Source: Gavia stellata
Taxonomy: Eukaryota; Chordata; Aves; Gaviiformes; Gaviidae
DNA: 64,000 nt
Assembly: GCF_030936135.1 (NCBI RefSeq)
Contig: NC_082595.1
Location: forward strand, 20,783,930-20,847,929
Direction of reading: 5' to 3'
The notes under the pieces are model-generated. The model was not told the DNA's origin and searched no databases. It saw only the letters and a program-made list of their open reading frames with translations. Of this stretch, positions 38,601 to 50,835 are shown piece after piece. Every line of letters begins with the position of its first letter. The stretch's first letter is position 1. The translations under genes and the position numbers were made by a program.

Positions 38601-41600
38601 AACTCTGGTATCCCATCTGGCAGGAATACTGTGTTTACCGTCAAATGTGGAACTGAAATAGATGCCAAATTCCTTTTGCATGTACCATGATAGTAATACT
38701 TAAAACTTTTGCATAGCTTTCTTCACCTACATTAAGCTAACTTATTGGGTATCCTGTTGTATGTGAGCCATAAAACCAGATTTTTTCAGGAAAAACAGAA
38801 TAATCCTCTTTAATGCAATGCCAGGGTATTTTACATTTTATTGAAATGCAGCACAGTTTATGTCAATTGGAAGATGTAGCAGTATTGCTGGGAGAGGAAA
38901 GCACCAAATAAACATAAGTAGTTAGGATTGTCTTGGTGTGCAGCATCACTAGAATACAATATTAAGTACTGGCATCTTAAAAAAAAAAAAAAGCGCAAGA
39001 GTTTCAGGTTGGTTCAGAAAAGGTCTGTGAAAAAGAATCACTACCTGGAGAACGTTTATGTCTTACAGTGACAGACTTCAAAATTTCAGTCTTTGTAAGA
39101 GGAGGTTGAAGGTAGCTTGAATGTGATCTCTGAATTCTTGAAACAAAATTCTGCTGCTAGTTTCTTTTTCAGGAGGTCCTAACGGGGTGTAAATAATTGA
39201 AAGTTGAATATAAGAAAACTTTGTGTAAAGTACCATTGAAAGAACTTACAAAGGATTCTTCACTGCTTTACATATTTTAAGAATTTTATTATTTATAAGG
39301 TGTTCTGTGTCTTTAGCAGAAGACATTCTAGAGATCTAGAAGAAATTACAGAGATCATTAAAATGCTTTGTTCTTTTCTTAATCTTTTCATCTGTCCCAA
39401 TTTTTTAGGTAGTAAGCTGTCCATAGCCATGGATTTAGCCCACAAGTCTGTCTTTATCAGTGCAGTATCTGTTTTTCAATCCTTGTATTTAGAAATAATT
39501 ATTTACGTTACTTTTATGGTCACCCACTATGTTTCATGATAAAAGTATTGTTAAACCTGTGCATTTTTTTCAATTGAAACTTAAAGTTGTGACAATTGCA
39601 CGCAAAGGCTGTGCTCTAAATTTATATCACTGTAACTACACCTAGTGCTGAAATTTCGGGTGTAGACCATATTCAGAAATTACATGATTTTAATATTTTT
39701 TTTGTTTTTTTGATAGAGGAGTTATAATGTGATGGTAGGCTCTTGCAGTTCTGATATTGAAGAGCACTGCAGGCATTCTAGCTTCTATTTCATCAGTTAC
39801 TGCCTTCCTTTCTGGAATTGTTATAAACCTGAATTCTCAATAGTACTTTAAAAAGTGGGGTTATTTTTCCACTCTGCATCTTGCCTGGGGAAGTAGAGGA
39901 AATTCATTCAACATTTCACTTCTCCCTACTCATTTCCTTGCTTTGTTTCCTAGAGCCTCAAGGAGCACTTGCTTGTCTAGCTTAAGGTGCATGTACCAGT
40001 CCCTCATCCTGCTTATTTCCATGCTCCTAGTCATCTCCTGTCTTTGCTGGGCAAAGCCTGAAGGAAAAGAGCTGTGCTCTGTTGAACTCTGTGATTAATA
40101 CCTGTCGGAGTCATAGGGATTTTCTCCAGGCTTTAATTGGTTGTACTAAACCTTTCCCCTGTTTGTTGTGTTTCTAGCATTGGGCTCAGTGATTATTATA
40201 ATGTGAGCATTCCATGGGTACCAAAATTATAGCCCTGACTCTTTCTAAAACAGTCCATTTGTGCATTTGTTGGTTGTAGCACTTGAGTTCTCACTGGTTC
40301 TAAAATAATTTAACTCGGCTATATCTGACGCTGAAATCTAATTTTTCTTACCCCAGCATACCTCATCTCAGAACTGGAAGCTGCCAGAATGCTGTGTGTG
40401 AACGCCCCTCCTAAAAAAGCACAGGAAGGAGGTGGCAGTGAAGTCTTTCAGGAGCTAAAAGGCATATGTATTGCTTTAGGCATGTCCAAGCCTCCAGCCA
40501 ACATAACGATGTTCCAGTTCTTCAGTGGAATTGAAAAAAAAGTAAGATTCAAAGGAACAAAACTAGAATATTTATGATGTTACTGTTTTGATGGAAAATA
40601 GTTCTGCTACCAGGAAGGGATTTGCCTCTTGTGAAACTCCAGTGTTTGAATTGTGAAGGAAAGTTAACATGGTTTACTGACTATGCCAAGAATCAAGATT
40701 TTGAAAATGAATTTAAAGGCTTTTCCACGCCAAGGCATGAGGTCAGACACTACTGCTATCATTGCCTTACAGGGTGAGGTATTTCTTACTCTGTTCTAGG
40801 TTTTAATGTCATCACCTGTTGCAGGAGACACAGAAGATGCTGAGCTTAGGCCTTGGAAGAATGTTAAGGAGAAATGGATTCCAAGAAATATACCTGAACA
40901 AGTTTTTACAGGAACCTACTGTTTTAAAACTGTTTAGGTTAAAAAGTGTTGTAACTAAAGTCAAGTTTACACCTTTTCCCTAAGGCTTCATCAGTTCTTG
41001 TGGTTCCATTTATTTTTGTTCCTTTACATGTATGTGTTCTCCAGGCTGTTGTTTGGTGGTGGGTTTTTTTTTTTTTTGTTGTTGTTGTTTTTTTTTTTTT
41101 TTAAGAAATTTACTTTTCTTTGCTTTATAAAAATCACTGAAACAAATGAAGTGGAACGGACTGCTCAGTGCACAGACCAAAGGTGGGGGACAGAAATTTT
41201 TTAAGTTAGATTAAGTAACTTAACTTGCACGATAGGGGAGAGCAGAACAGGAGAAGAGAACCTTTGTGGACTTTAAAGAACAGATATCATTACAAAGCTC
41301 CGCAAAATACTTTCAGAGAAGTTTTTTGACTAACCTTTTAGTTGCATTGTACTTAAACAAATCCAAGCAAGTGAAAATAGTGCTTCATTTCTTTGTAAGA
41401 AATCGTTTTGGATTGACCTGTTTAAGAAGAGGAGGATGGGTTTCAGCAGAATTCCAATGTGTAGAATGGATGCAGTTTGTTTTCTGTTTTTTGGCATTGT
41501 TGTGGGCATTAGATAGTTAGATAACTAAGAAATCTGTGCTTCCATTTTTTATAAAAGGTAGAAAATATTAGTAACAATGAACAACGCTAGCAAGCTTTGC

Positions 41601-44600
41601 TGGCAAAAAAGACTATAAAAATACAGAATACAAAATAGATAAAAATCTTTTTAATCTGGGAATTCTGTTATGTTTTACTAATTTACTTTTATATTGTCTT
41701 GCTTTAAAGTCAAACTTGCATACACCTTGCAAAATCGTTGAGGTTAAATTAATGTTATCTCATTGATTTTTATCCATAGGTGGTTATACTAAAAAAAAGT
41801 GAACAGTCCTTATAGTGTAATAAAATACAGCAGGAATTTCTAACCTACAGAGTTTTTTAGAAATCATACATAGCTGTGGTGCTTACAGTCTGAACACTTT
41901 GGGTGTTGGTAGTATTTCAGAAGGAAAAAATAAAGCTGATTAATAACTGAAAAACTTACTTCACTCTGTAAATGAAAATACATCATGAAGTTGAGTAAAA
42001 TGTGAAAATGTGAAAATTTTACTCTTGACTTTAAGATGATAGTTATAAGAAGAGATCACCCTAAAGTTTTCTTGTTTTTAAAAAGCGAGTCTTAAAATGG
42101 CAATGTTCTGATCTAGCATGTGAAAATTAAGCTACCGTTTTCTTCGCACATACATAGTACAGTTTGGAGCAGGATCTTTGTATAATTGACTCTCTTTGTT
42201 AGTGATCCACCACATTAAAAAAAGAAACTGCTGATACCTGAATGAACTGCTACCTCTGCTATTCTGAAAACACTTGGTTTTAAAATCTTCAAGTTAAATA
42301 AATTGGGCTCAGCACCTTTGGAAAACCAAAGGTTACTGAATGTGTTAAATCAACTGCTGGAATGAACAGCCAAGAAAGTTGAAAAATGTGGTTTGCAGCA
42401 GTGAAGAAGTGGAGTTTCATAATTCCAGCCTGCTTTGATCCAAGTTTTTGTTGCTGCTACTCCGTTTCTTCCCTCTGAAGTCCTCAGAAATTTTGAGATG
42501 GCAAAGATAACCTAAGTTGTGCCCAAACTTTTAAAATGCAAGTTAAATTTATATTTTCATATTGAAGCTTTTCTCCTTTTGATTGTAAAGAGGGGTCCTT
42601 CTTTAGGCTGTGTTATATTTCACATAGTCTTAATACCCTCTTCTTGATACAAGTGTTTGGTTTTTTTCCTGAATTAAAGAGGTGATGGATAGAATAATCC
42701 CTCTGTCTTCAAGGGGAGCTGTACCTCATGGAATCTTTCTATTTTAACTGTAGATCTACTTTATAGTCCTTTCTCTTAATTTTTAAATAATTATAGCCGA
42801 GACTACCAGAAATATAAAAATAGTTGCTTTCCAAAAGAAGTGTGCTTGGTTCTCTGTCCCAGAGAAAACAACTTGATATCGGAGGTTTCTTTGTCATGCC
42901 TATGACTGTCCAAGAGTCCTCTCCTGTAATTTGAATCTTGAAAAGCTAATTATTTTTTTTAGCCAATGCTTATATTTTTGTATGTCTCCTAACAGCTGAA
43001 GGAAACGCTAGCAAGGGTTCCACCTAATCATGTTGGAAAACCTTTATTGAAGAAACAACTGGGACCAGCTCACTGGGTAAGTAGTTGCAGGTATTACAGA
43101 TCGTTTCCCTTTTTCAGGTATATAAAGTATTGATCTTGATTCCATGTATAATGTTGCAAAATGACTCTTCTCATCTCTTTTTGAAGATGAGAAGGCAATT
43201 TCTTGCAATATTTTCCATATATGTTGGTACAATGAATGTTCAGCAACTGGTAAGATCTTAGGCTCATGAATCTTTATGTCCAGATGCAAGCAAAAGTTTT
43301 CCAAAATAAAGGAGATTTATTTATGGTGGTGGTGCTGACCTGCATGCTTGTGCAGTAGCTTAAGCCTTCCTCTCCTGCCCCTTGCCAGCACTTTCGGTGT
43401 GACCTAGCCTTGCTGAGATGGTGTCACGTCCCCTCCTGTGGCTTCTTTCCAGCTAACCTGTGGGTCTTCCCATAATTTCCTTCTCTTTGTCCTGCTGGAG
43501 TTGTCTGCTTTTTTCATAGCCTCTTCTCCAAGAAGTAGTGAGTGTGCAGGTGGAAGCTGGGAGAGGCTGTACACCCAGGTGGTAAAGCCTCAGTCATCTC
43601 CAGCTAGGTTTTGTCACCTGCTGTTCCAGAAGGATGGTTCCCGGGTTAGATACTGCTGCTGCACTAGCACAAGGCTATGGCTACTGCTGCAAGACTGCAA
43701 GTCTCTCTTGTGTTTCTTGCTTAATGTTGATGCTCATCTGCTCCCAACAGTCTGCTTCCTTCAATGCTTGTATTGTTGAGGCTGAAAGTGGGCCCCATCG
43801 CCCCGCTCCAGCCAGGCTTCAGTCAATACATAAACAATTTCCTTAATGTTGCATATCTCAACTGTTGCTCTGACTAGACCACTGTGTGCTACCAGGTGTG
43901 TTTCTAGTGATGGCTTTTCCCTGTAGGGCACTTTGTTGTCTTGTCTGTACGAAGACTGTGCTTTAATCAAGATCCTCTTACAGTACTTTACTTAGAGTCC
44001 TCTGTCTTTGCTCTATCTTTGTCCTTAAGCTTACTACTTTTTAAGAAGGCAAGGACATCCTGGTCCCTAGGACTTATGTATGTCCTTGGATCTCCTTCAT
44101 CTTGTTGCATGTAGTATTTTCTCACTTTTGCTTCTCTGTCCTGTTGGGTCTTGAGAAATGCCTCAGCAGTGTGTGCAGATTTTACGTCCCTTGTGAAAAA
44201 CGAACACTGTGCTGTTAGAAATGGTAGAAGGCTGAATGTGAGGATGAAAGAGCCTTCAAAGCCTTCAGGAGAATAGTGCCAGTGGGCATAGCTTGCTGTG
44301 GGCCCATTTGACAAGGTAGATAATTGCAGGATTAAACCCTGCTTGATATCTCTGTGTGTCTTACTCTCTTCCATCCGCATAATTTATTATCTTAAGTAAA
44401 ACATTTTATCTATAATCTATATGTTATGTTTGCAAATTCTTGTTTTAGGAAAAAATTGAAGCAATTAATCAAGCCATAGTCAATGAATACGAAGTCCGAA
44501 GAAAACTATTAGTCAAACGTTTGGATGTAACTGTGCAGTCCTTTGGCTGGTCAGACAGAGCTAAGGTACAAACAACTTGCTGTGAAGTCCTGGTTGATGG

Positions 44601-47600
44601 TAATGCTTTATAATAAGTATCTCTGGAAAACTGCTTCATTGTTTCGTCCTTCATGAGTAAGAAATAATCACAGGAGTTGTCTGGTTTTGGTTTGAGTTTC
44701 TGAAGAAGTTTATGACAATATAAGATGACTGAAAAAAATTTTACTTAAAACTGATTTGCTGGATTTTAAAATAGTATGCAAAATGAGAAGATAGACCATG
44801 TGTAACTATACACCAAAGCCAACACATACTGTTAAATAGGCCACTAGAAAAAAATAGTAAGAGGACATTACTGATCCAACCATTTGCGTTCAGAGTGCCG
44901 TAATGCAAATCATCACATGCTGTGTCTGCGTGATGGTAGAAAAGCATCTTCCTATTGACCATCCCTTAATTTACTTTGTGCTGTCCACAGTGATCAGATT
45001 TTCTTAACTCAAAGTGTGTCTGTCTGCAAGCACACCTCCACAGATGCACATGAGAAAAGCTGCTAAGGCACTACTTGTTCTTACCTCATAGAGTAATATT
45101 GTATGCACTTCTTTTGTCTTTGAACCGCGCAAGTGGCTGTGACATGACGTCTGTTCTCTCTATGTGACACACAATCTGCTTTTAAAAATAATTACATGGT
45201 TTCCCTATTTCCTATATTTCATAGTGAAAAAGGAATGACAAAATTTAAAAAATATCACTTATTTTCTAGGACTAAACCAGATCTGCTAACACGCTGTTAA
45301 TTGTGCTGCTGGCAGTGTTTGAGACTGAGTTATTAGTGATAAACTGTGACATGTGAATCATCAAGTGTTTTTTCTTGACAAATGATTTATTCAAAAAGCA
45401 ATGTATTTTAATAATAAACTGTGACCTCTCCCCTTTTCTGTTTCATCACCTGAGCAGGACTTCTACTAGTGTCCTATCTCTCAAACCTTGTATTTTTAGT
45501 AGATCATTGAAGAACTATCTGATTGTTTGAATATTTTAATAGTGAATGAAAATGGGCAAAAGTATGGATTAGATTAAAAACCAGGGGCTTCTAATTGTGT
45601 TATAGCTTTGGCATCCAAATCCGTGTTTGGGTTTTTTTTCTAGGCAAATTCTCAGATGTTTTTGAAGTTGACCAGCTACATGAAATCCTTTCACAAAGCC
45701 CACAAATTGTATATGTGCATTTATATCTATTGAAATGCAAATTTAAATTTTTTAGGATTGTAACAACATGAAATTGGAGAATGTGGCTATAGTATTCCAG
45801 ACACGCAATACAGTTTGTTTTAACAGTAACTTTTAGCAATGCTTTAATACATGAGGGTAACTTTTTTTTATTTTAAAGTTTGAAAAGTATCAGAATACAG
45901 TAGTATAACTAAATAGTTACTTCTCCAGATAGTAGAAACACCAGTACAAACTTTATTATTAGGGGTTTTTTAAGTTAAAAAATTTCAAGTTTCACCTAAA
46001 AGATTGATACCATAGCACCAAAATACTGTGCTCAGAGCTCAGTCAAACTTGCCAGGGAAAACCATACTACTGCTCTGGTGAATACTGCTGCTGCTTCTGT
46101 CTTTAGCCAGCGTCAGGTAAATGACGTGCATGTTTTCCTTCAATAAACCCGGTTCAACTTATAATAGAAAAGTAGAAGCTTTTGGTTCTAAAAACTTATC
46201 ACTGAGTCATTTGGAAATACATACTCTCAATTCTTCCCAGTTCTAGTTTTCTGCCTTTAGATGGGAAATACGATTTTCAGACTTTAAAATTTGCTCCTAA
46301 GTTCTTGCCCTGTCAAGAGATTTGTTGGAAAACCTGGTTTGCCGGTCCCCGCTGTTGTCATCTGGGGTCCAGACAAAAAGCAGCCCTTTTGTCTGTGTGC
46401 AGATTGTGATCTGGTTTATCTAACTGCATCACACATTATACTCTGTTGATAACTGAAGATAGATGTAACTCATGTATTCACTCATGGCTGGTAGTACTGA
46501 TGTCTGTTGTGTCTGTCAGTTGGAAAACTGCTGTCATACTTTTGAGGTGTTCAAAAAAGCCAGTATGGTTAATGGCAAAAGGCAGTAGAGGAAGAGAGAT
46601 TGCACAAAAGGCAAAGCTGACATGTAGGATCTCATCTCTAGATTGGGCACTACATATGTGAGACAAAGGACTGAATTAGAGCAAGCATTTGAGAGCTTTA
46701 GTTCTGCCAGTATCTCTTGATGGCTTGCCTTTGTGAAGAAGCTGACTGGAATGAAGAGTGTGAAAGAGTTAACACAGCCTTTTTCTGCTGATACAGTGCT
46801 GGAGATACGGTGATGCTAGCCTAACTGGTATGGGTGTGGGTCAGAGTGCAGGCACAGAAGGAGGTCTGGAGGCTGGATGCAGATGTGTTTCACTTTCAGT
46901 ATCTTTTAGACATTAGCAGTAATTCATATAACTATATGACATACTTCTGTGTTTGACTGCCTGGAAGTAATACAGTCTGCATGTATATATTGTTAATCTT
47001 AAAATTGTCAGAAGATCAGTGTCTTGTCAGTTCAGTCAGAATAGTGTTTCCTGTATTACTTAAGGAATTAATTTCACAAATGTTAGTTTTCTTGCAGTGA
47101 TTCTTAGTTACAAAGTGGTTCTCACTGTTTTTATATTAATTCTTGTTCTATTTGCAGTAGTGTCTTGTTCTTCAGTGTTGATTTGGTTCTTTTGGTGAGG
47201 TGTCCCATTGCTTTCCTATTACTTTAGCTGACTGGGTTTTGTTTTTCTTCTCTCCAACAGAGTCAAACAGAAAAACTGGCTAAAGTCTACCAGCCAAAAC
47301 GTGCCCTCTTATCTACTAAGTGCACTATTTCTGTTGCAAATCTCTTGGCAGCTCGGCAGGATCTGTCAAAGATTATGAGAACGAGCAGTGGGTCCATCCG
47401 AGAGAAGACTGCATGTGCCATTAATAAGGTACCTTTGGTGACAAAAGGCTTGTTCTGTTACGAATATTTAAGTAATTTGAATGTAGTAATAAATCCTACT
47501 TCTTTTAGGATTGTAAGTGGAATTTGGAAAGAAAGGATAAGAAACTTGGTGTTTATGTACTCCAGATTATGCTTCAGTGCATTATGGGAACTGCAATTTC

Positions 47601-49703
47601 ACCTGTTTAGGTTCAGAGTGCCCCTTCTTAAGGGCAGTAAAAAATTGCTGAAATATCTATGATTACTTTCAGTGGGAGTAGGCCTCCTCCGTCTTATCAG
47701 AATTACTGATGTCATTACACTGCTGCTACCTAATTCTGTCACTGTGTCTAAAATAGTACCTACATAATAACCATGTTTCTGGTCTATGTAAACAGAATGT
47801 ATTAAGATCACAAAACAAGGATCTCACAGGTTAGATTATAGTCAAGTGGGTAGTTATAGCAATGACATAGTAGGAACATGATTTAGACTGAGGAATTTCC
47901 CTTGTTTCAAAAATTATGATTTTTACAGGAGTAATAGGCTCACAAAAGTACATGTGCTGAACTTAAAGCTATGTACAGCAGTGTACTTGGTACTTTTAAA
48001 ATTTCTGGGTGTACATGCATGCTTTTCTCCATTTGTCATGTAGGATGGAATGGTGGTGTGCTGATTTGACCACCCCTCCTCCACCCCAGATAATTTTTAC
48101 ACCTTTTTAGTGTAGTTGGAGTGTGGGATATAAAAGAAATTAGGTGGGAAGACAGGTGGCACTCATGAGACCATGTGTATGTTTTACTAGGAATGCGATA
48201 CTGCCCTGCTGCTGATCCATACCCTGTTAACTTATTTCCATTATCAATATTAAATGTTTTCCAAGACAGTAACATAAAGTACCAAAGTCACCTGCTTCTC
48301 TTTAAATTTTTCTGTTATGTTACTTTAAAACTTGAAGCAATGCAAGTGTCCTGTTGCATTTTAAGTCTTGCTAAATTCTTAATATCACAGCATCCTTGGA
48401 CAGCTAAAGACCTTCTAGAGTTTTCCTCAACTCTGGTCAGCACTGTCTGACAGCTGTCTGTTGGTGTGTAAGTTTGCCTCTGTGTGTCCTCAATGAAAGA
48501 TAAAAATCTTTGCACTTGGTTTACCAAAGATGTCATCTTAGCCAATGGTTTCTACAGCAATTCAGAGCACTGTTCAGGAGAGAGACTGTGTTGCACTGTA
48601 CTTGTGGTTGTTTGAAATTAGCAGTCTGCACTAGTAAACAGTTTAATGAAAGACTCTATTGATGCTGCCTCTACTGGTGTGCCTGCTGTTTGAACAAAAA
48701 ATCCAGCTCTCCAAATGTGCCTTGTTAGCAGTGCTTGGAGTACTAGATAATCCCTGTTTACTTTTTATTAATTGGAGACAAAGGTCTGTCACATTTAAAT
48801 GTACAAAAGGAAGCATTTCTTGATGAAATCCTCTAGATGTAAGAACCTTTGAGTGGCTGCTGTTTGTGGTGTGTATCAGTAAGCGTGACTCTTCTGTGAG
48901 GTGTTACAACTCCTGTGGCAGTTCTCCCTTTCCCTTTGCAGGTGCTAATGGGCAGAGTGCCTGACAGAGGAGGAAGGCCCAATGAAATTGAACCACCACC
49001 TCCTGAGATGCCACCGTGGCAGAAAAGACCAGAGGCTGGTCTGCAACAAGGCGGCAGCAGAGGAGGAAGAGGTGGCTACGACTCCTCATATGGAGGGCGA
49101 GGAGGTTATGACCATGGGGGTCACGACCGAGGAGGAAGAGGAGGCTATGACTCATCATATGGAGGGCGAGGAGGTCACGAACAAGGAAGCCATGATCGAG
49201 GGGGACGAGGAGGACGTGGTGGTTATGATCATGGTGGCAGAGGAGGTGGAAGAGGAAACAAGCTTCAAGGAGGTTGGACAGATGGTGGAGGTGGTGGCTA
49301 CCAGGATGGCAGCTACAGGGAGAGCAACTACAGAGATGCAGGTTTTCAAACAGGTGGCTACCACAGTGGTGGTGGCACCGGTGGCGGCTACCAAGGAGGA
49401 GGCTATGGTGGCTACCAGTCGTCTTCATATTCAGGAAGTGGCTACCAAGGGGGTGGTGGTGGCGGCTACCAGCAAGAAAACAGATATCAAGATGGTGGGT
49501 CCCACAGTGACCGAGGGGGTGGGCGTGGAGGAGGGAGGGGTGGCCGTGGCGGTCGTGGTGGCCGTGGAGGTCAAGGAGGAGGCTGGGGGGGCAGAGGTGG
49601 ACAGAACTTTAATCAAGGGGGGCAATTTGAGCAGCACTTCCAGCATGGAGGTTATCAGTATAATCAATCTGGCTTTGGACAAGGAAGACATTTCACAAGC
49701 TGA
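32601..49703 (+). CDS. FAM98A: FAM98A, family with sequence similarity 98 member A (complete)
   Basis: Eight coding exons join in phase with GT-AG junctions: 32601-32653, 35698-35846, 37319-37453, 40357-40541, 42996-43076, 44449-44565, 47261-47428, 48942-49703. The product has 549 residues against about 518 in human; a 23-residue duplication in the tail explains most of the excess. Residues 1-295 form the conserved FAM98 (DUF2465) domain, nearly identical to human; the remainder is an RGG/GGY low-complexity tail ending GFGQGRHFTS. The start is the first ATG in phase with the conserved N-terminus (MEFELLESDVLESLEDLGYK). Known: FAM98 proteins associate with DDX1, RTRAF and the RTCB tRNA-ligase complex; FAM98A is a PRMT1 substrate found in stress granules and has been linked to lysosome positioning. 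The RGG tail is the expected methylation and RNA-binding region. Confidence 0.97.
32654..35697 (+). other. FAM98A intron 1
   Basis: A 3.0-kb intron whose first 270 bp belong to the CpG island. The rest is AT-rich without repeats I recognise or a nested gene. Confidence 0.85.
35698..35846 (+). CDS. FAM98A: FAM98A exon 2
   Basis: The acceptor ttacttgtcag ends at 35697 and the donor aaca/gtaagt follows 35846. It encodes YKGPLLDDGALAQAVSRGAS, then SPEFTKLCAWLVSELRLF and CKLEENVQATN, nearly identical to human. Confidence 0.96.
37212..37238. repeat. T18A9 homopolymer junction
   Basis: Eighteen T directly followed by nine A, 80 bp before FAM98A exon 3, so it can fold back on itself. It lies near but upstream of the exon 3 polypyrimidine tract. 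Confidence 0.95.
37319..37453 (+). CDS. FAM98A: FAM98A exon 3
   Basis: The acceptor tccttttaag ends at 37318 and the donor gctta/gtaagt follows 37453. It encodes SPNEAEEFQLEMSGLLAEMN then CPYASLTSGDVTKRLHNQKN and CLLLL, with split Ser and Thr codons at its ends. It matches human with few changes. Confidence 0.96.
37454..40356 (+). other. FAM98A intron 3
   Basis: A 2.9-kb AT-rich intron with an A-run near 38979-38993. No repeat family, RNA gene or coding sequence was recognised. Confidence 0.8.
40357..40541 (+). CDS. FAM98A: FAM98A exon 4
   Basis: The acceptor cttaccccag ends at 40356 and the donor aaaaaaaa/gtaaga follows 40541. It encodes TYLISELEAARMLCVNAPPK, then KAQEGGGSEVFQELKGICIA and LGMSKPPANITMFQFFSGIE, identical to the human segment I remember. 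Confidence 0.97.
40542..42995 (+). other. FAM98A intron 4
   Basis: A 2.45-kb AT-rich intron with a long T-rich tract interrupted by GTT repeats (41064-41102). No gene or repeat family recognised. Confidence 0.8.
42996..43076 (+). CDS. FAM98A: FAM98A exon 5
   Basis: An 81-nt exon, phase 0 at both ends, with acceptor tctcctaacag (ends 42995) and donor ctgg/gtaagt. It encodes LKETLARVPPNHVGKPLLKK then QLGPAHW. Too short to be obvious as an open frame; found by phase and protein match. Confidence 0.96.
43077..44448 (+). other. FAM98A intron 5
   Basis: A 1.4-kb intron, more GC-rich in its middle (43330-43830) than its neighbours. Open frames there (up to 130 codons, minus strand 43988-44380) resemble nothing known to me. 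Confidence 0.75.
44449..44565 (+). CDS. FAM98A: FAM98A exon 6
   Basis: 117 nt, phase 0 at both ends; acceptor cttgttttag (ends 44448), donor ctaag/gtacaa. It encodes EKIEAINQAIVNEYEVRRKL then LVKRLDVTVQSFGWSDRAK, matching human almost residue for residue. Confidence 0.96.
44566..47260 (+). other. FAM98A intron 6
   Basis: A 2.7-kb AT-rich intron with no recognisable gene, repeat family or RNA. Confidence 0.8.
47261..47428 (+). CDS. FAM98A: FAM98A exon 7
   Basis: 168 nt, phase 0 at both ends; acceptor tctccaacag (ends 47260), donor aataag/gtacct. It encodes SQTEKLAKVYQPKRALLSTK, then CTISVANLLAARQDLSKIMR and TSSGSIREKTACAINK. Confidence 0.97.
47429..48941 (+). other. FAM98A intron 7
   Basis: A 1.5-kb intron without recognisable content. 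Confidence 0.8.
48942..49703 (+). CDS. FAM98A: FAM98A exon 8 (RGG/GGY tail)
   Basis: The acceptor tccctttgcag ends at 48941; the stop TGA is at 49701-49703. It begins VLMGRVPDRGGRPNEIEPPP and PEMPPWQKR, identical to human, and then becomes an RGG, GGY and GYQ low-complexity tail: arginine-glycine repeats, a GGYQ-rich middle, a second run of GRGG units, and the conserved end FEQHFQHGGYQYNQSGFGQG. The GGN codon bias keeps other frames open as well; only this one is conserved. Confidence 0.97.
   Translation: MLMGRVPDRGGRPNEIEPPPPEMPPWQKRPEAGLQQGGSRGGRGGYDSSYGGRGGYDHGGHDRGGRGGYDSSYGGRGGHEQGSHDRGGRGGRGGYDHGGRGGGRGNKLQGGWTDGGGGGYQDGSYRESNYRDAGFQTGGYHSGGGTGGGYQGGGYGGYQSSSYSGSGYQGGGGGGYQQENRYQDGGSHSDRGGGRGGGRGGRGGRGGRGGQGGGWGGRGGQNFNQGGQFEQHFQHGGYQYNQSGFGQGRHFTS
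49061..49198 (+). repeat. 69-bp tandem duplication in FAM98A RGG tail
   Basis: Two units of 69 bp (49061-49129 and 49130-49198) encode RGGRGGYDSSYGGRGGYDHG+GHD and RGGRGGYDSSYGGRGGHEQG+SHD. A diverged partial third unit follows from 49199. Human has only one copy of the SSYGGRGG block, so the duplication accounts for most of the extra length of this protein. Confidence 0.9.
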
Positions 49704-50835
49704 GGCTGCTAAAAACTTTTGCTTCAGCAGAGCTCACGTAATAGAAACCTGGTTTCAGAGGCCTGGCTTAATCGCTGCTTGAATTAGTACAGGTTTGTAT
49801 GTGGCAGGTAGAATCTCTTTGGGTGGGATGTTTTGCATTGAGCGAAGTACAACTATCTGTAGACCTCTCTTCCCCCTGGCCCCCCAAACTGTCTGAATTA
49901 AATGCATCATCACTACCCACTGCACCGTAAACATCAACTAATAGCCATGCTTTTTAGATGTTGGACTGGTTCCCTCTGCTCAAAACACTTGTGTTCTGAA
50001 ACTACCTGCTGTGTTTGCCTTCTGCTTTGATTTAGAGAAATATCAAGGCCTGTCTGGTCAAATTTATCTATTAAAATACACAATAGAACTTCTGCATTTT
50101 TTCCCCCAATCATTGCTTGATTACATATCCTAAAACCAGTTCTGAGTATTGCTTTTTTGGCTTGCTGGCCTCTCATTTTAGTCATAAAGATGCTACACAC
50201 ACGGGTGCACTCACAGTGAACTCCCACTGACAGGCAGGTTTGTTGTCTATTATATGAGCTCTACTGTGGACGCCATGTTCATTAGCCTTATCTCCTGCTA
50301 AACAAAGTTTTCCCACCTGCTCAACTCTGAAGACTGACCGCCGCCAAAATCTGCAAAGATCATTTAAAACTAAGCTAAATTGTGAACCGATAGTGTGTGT
50401 AGGCCTGTAGTTAGGTGTAGCAATTCAAACTGACCTGCATCCATCCAAAACAAGTTGCTCCTCCTCCAAACCTAATTTTTACTTGAAATCAGCTAGAAGA
50501 AATGACAAACTGAAATTTATTTTGTTTGCAAGTTAATACCACTGGCTCAGCAAATCTAGGGCAATTTGTTTTGGGGGTTGTCTTTTTAAAGAAATGCACT
50601 ACGGCCTGGGAAGTGTAGTTCCTGCCTGGAGGAAGCCCTTTTATTATTGCTGCAGAAAACAAAGCCTGGCTGAGTTTGATGTTCTAATGTTGGGGTTTTT
50701 TTCTTTACTGAAAGCCACATAATGCTTCTTGCTGGGTTTTTTGTGTACATAAACATTGTCAAGCTGTGAAAGAAAATGGCTGAAGGTGTGCTGTTGTATA
50801 AAAGGTGAGCAATAAAAGTATCTGTATGTTCCCTT
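49704..50835 (+). other. FAM98A: FAM98A 3' UTR
   Basis: About 1.1 kb from the stop codon to the likely cleavage site after AATAAA at 50811-50816. Weaker ATTAAA hexamers at 49897-49902 and 50070-50075 could give shorter forms. Confidence 0.75.
50811..50816 (+). terminator. FAM98A poly(A) signal (AATAAA)
   Basis: Canonical AATAAA followed within 30 nt by T/GT-rich sequence (gtatctgtatgttccctttg). It is the best candidate for the main 3' end. Confidence 0.8.

Noticed and set aside
48982-49782. 266-codon alternative frame through FAM98A exon 8 (plus strand), and a 174-codon frame on the minus strand
   Set aside because: Both are by-products of GGN/CGN-rich repeats. They carry low-complexity Glu/Val/Ala or His/Leu sequence and the plus frame ignores the FAM98A stop; only the RGG frame matches the known protein.
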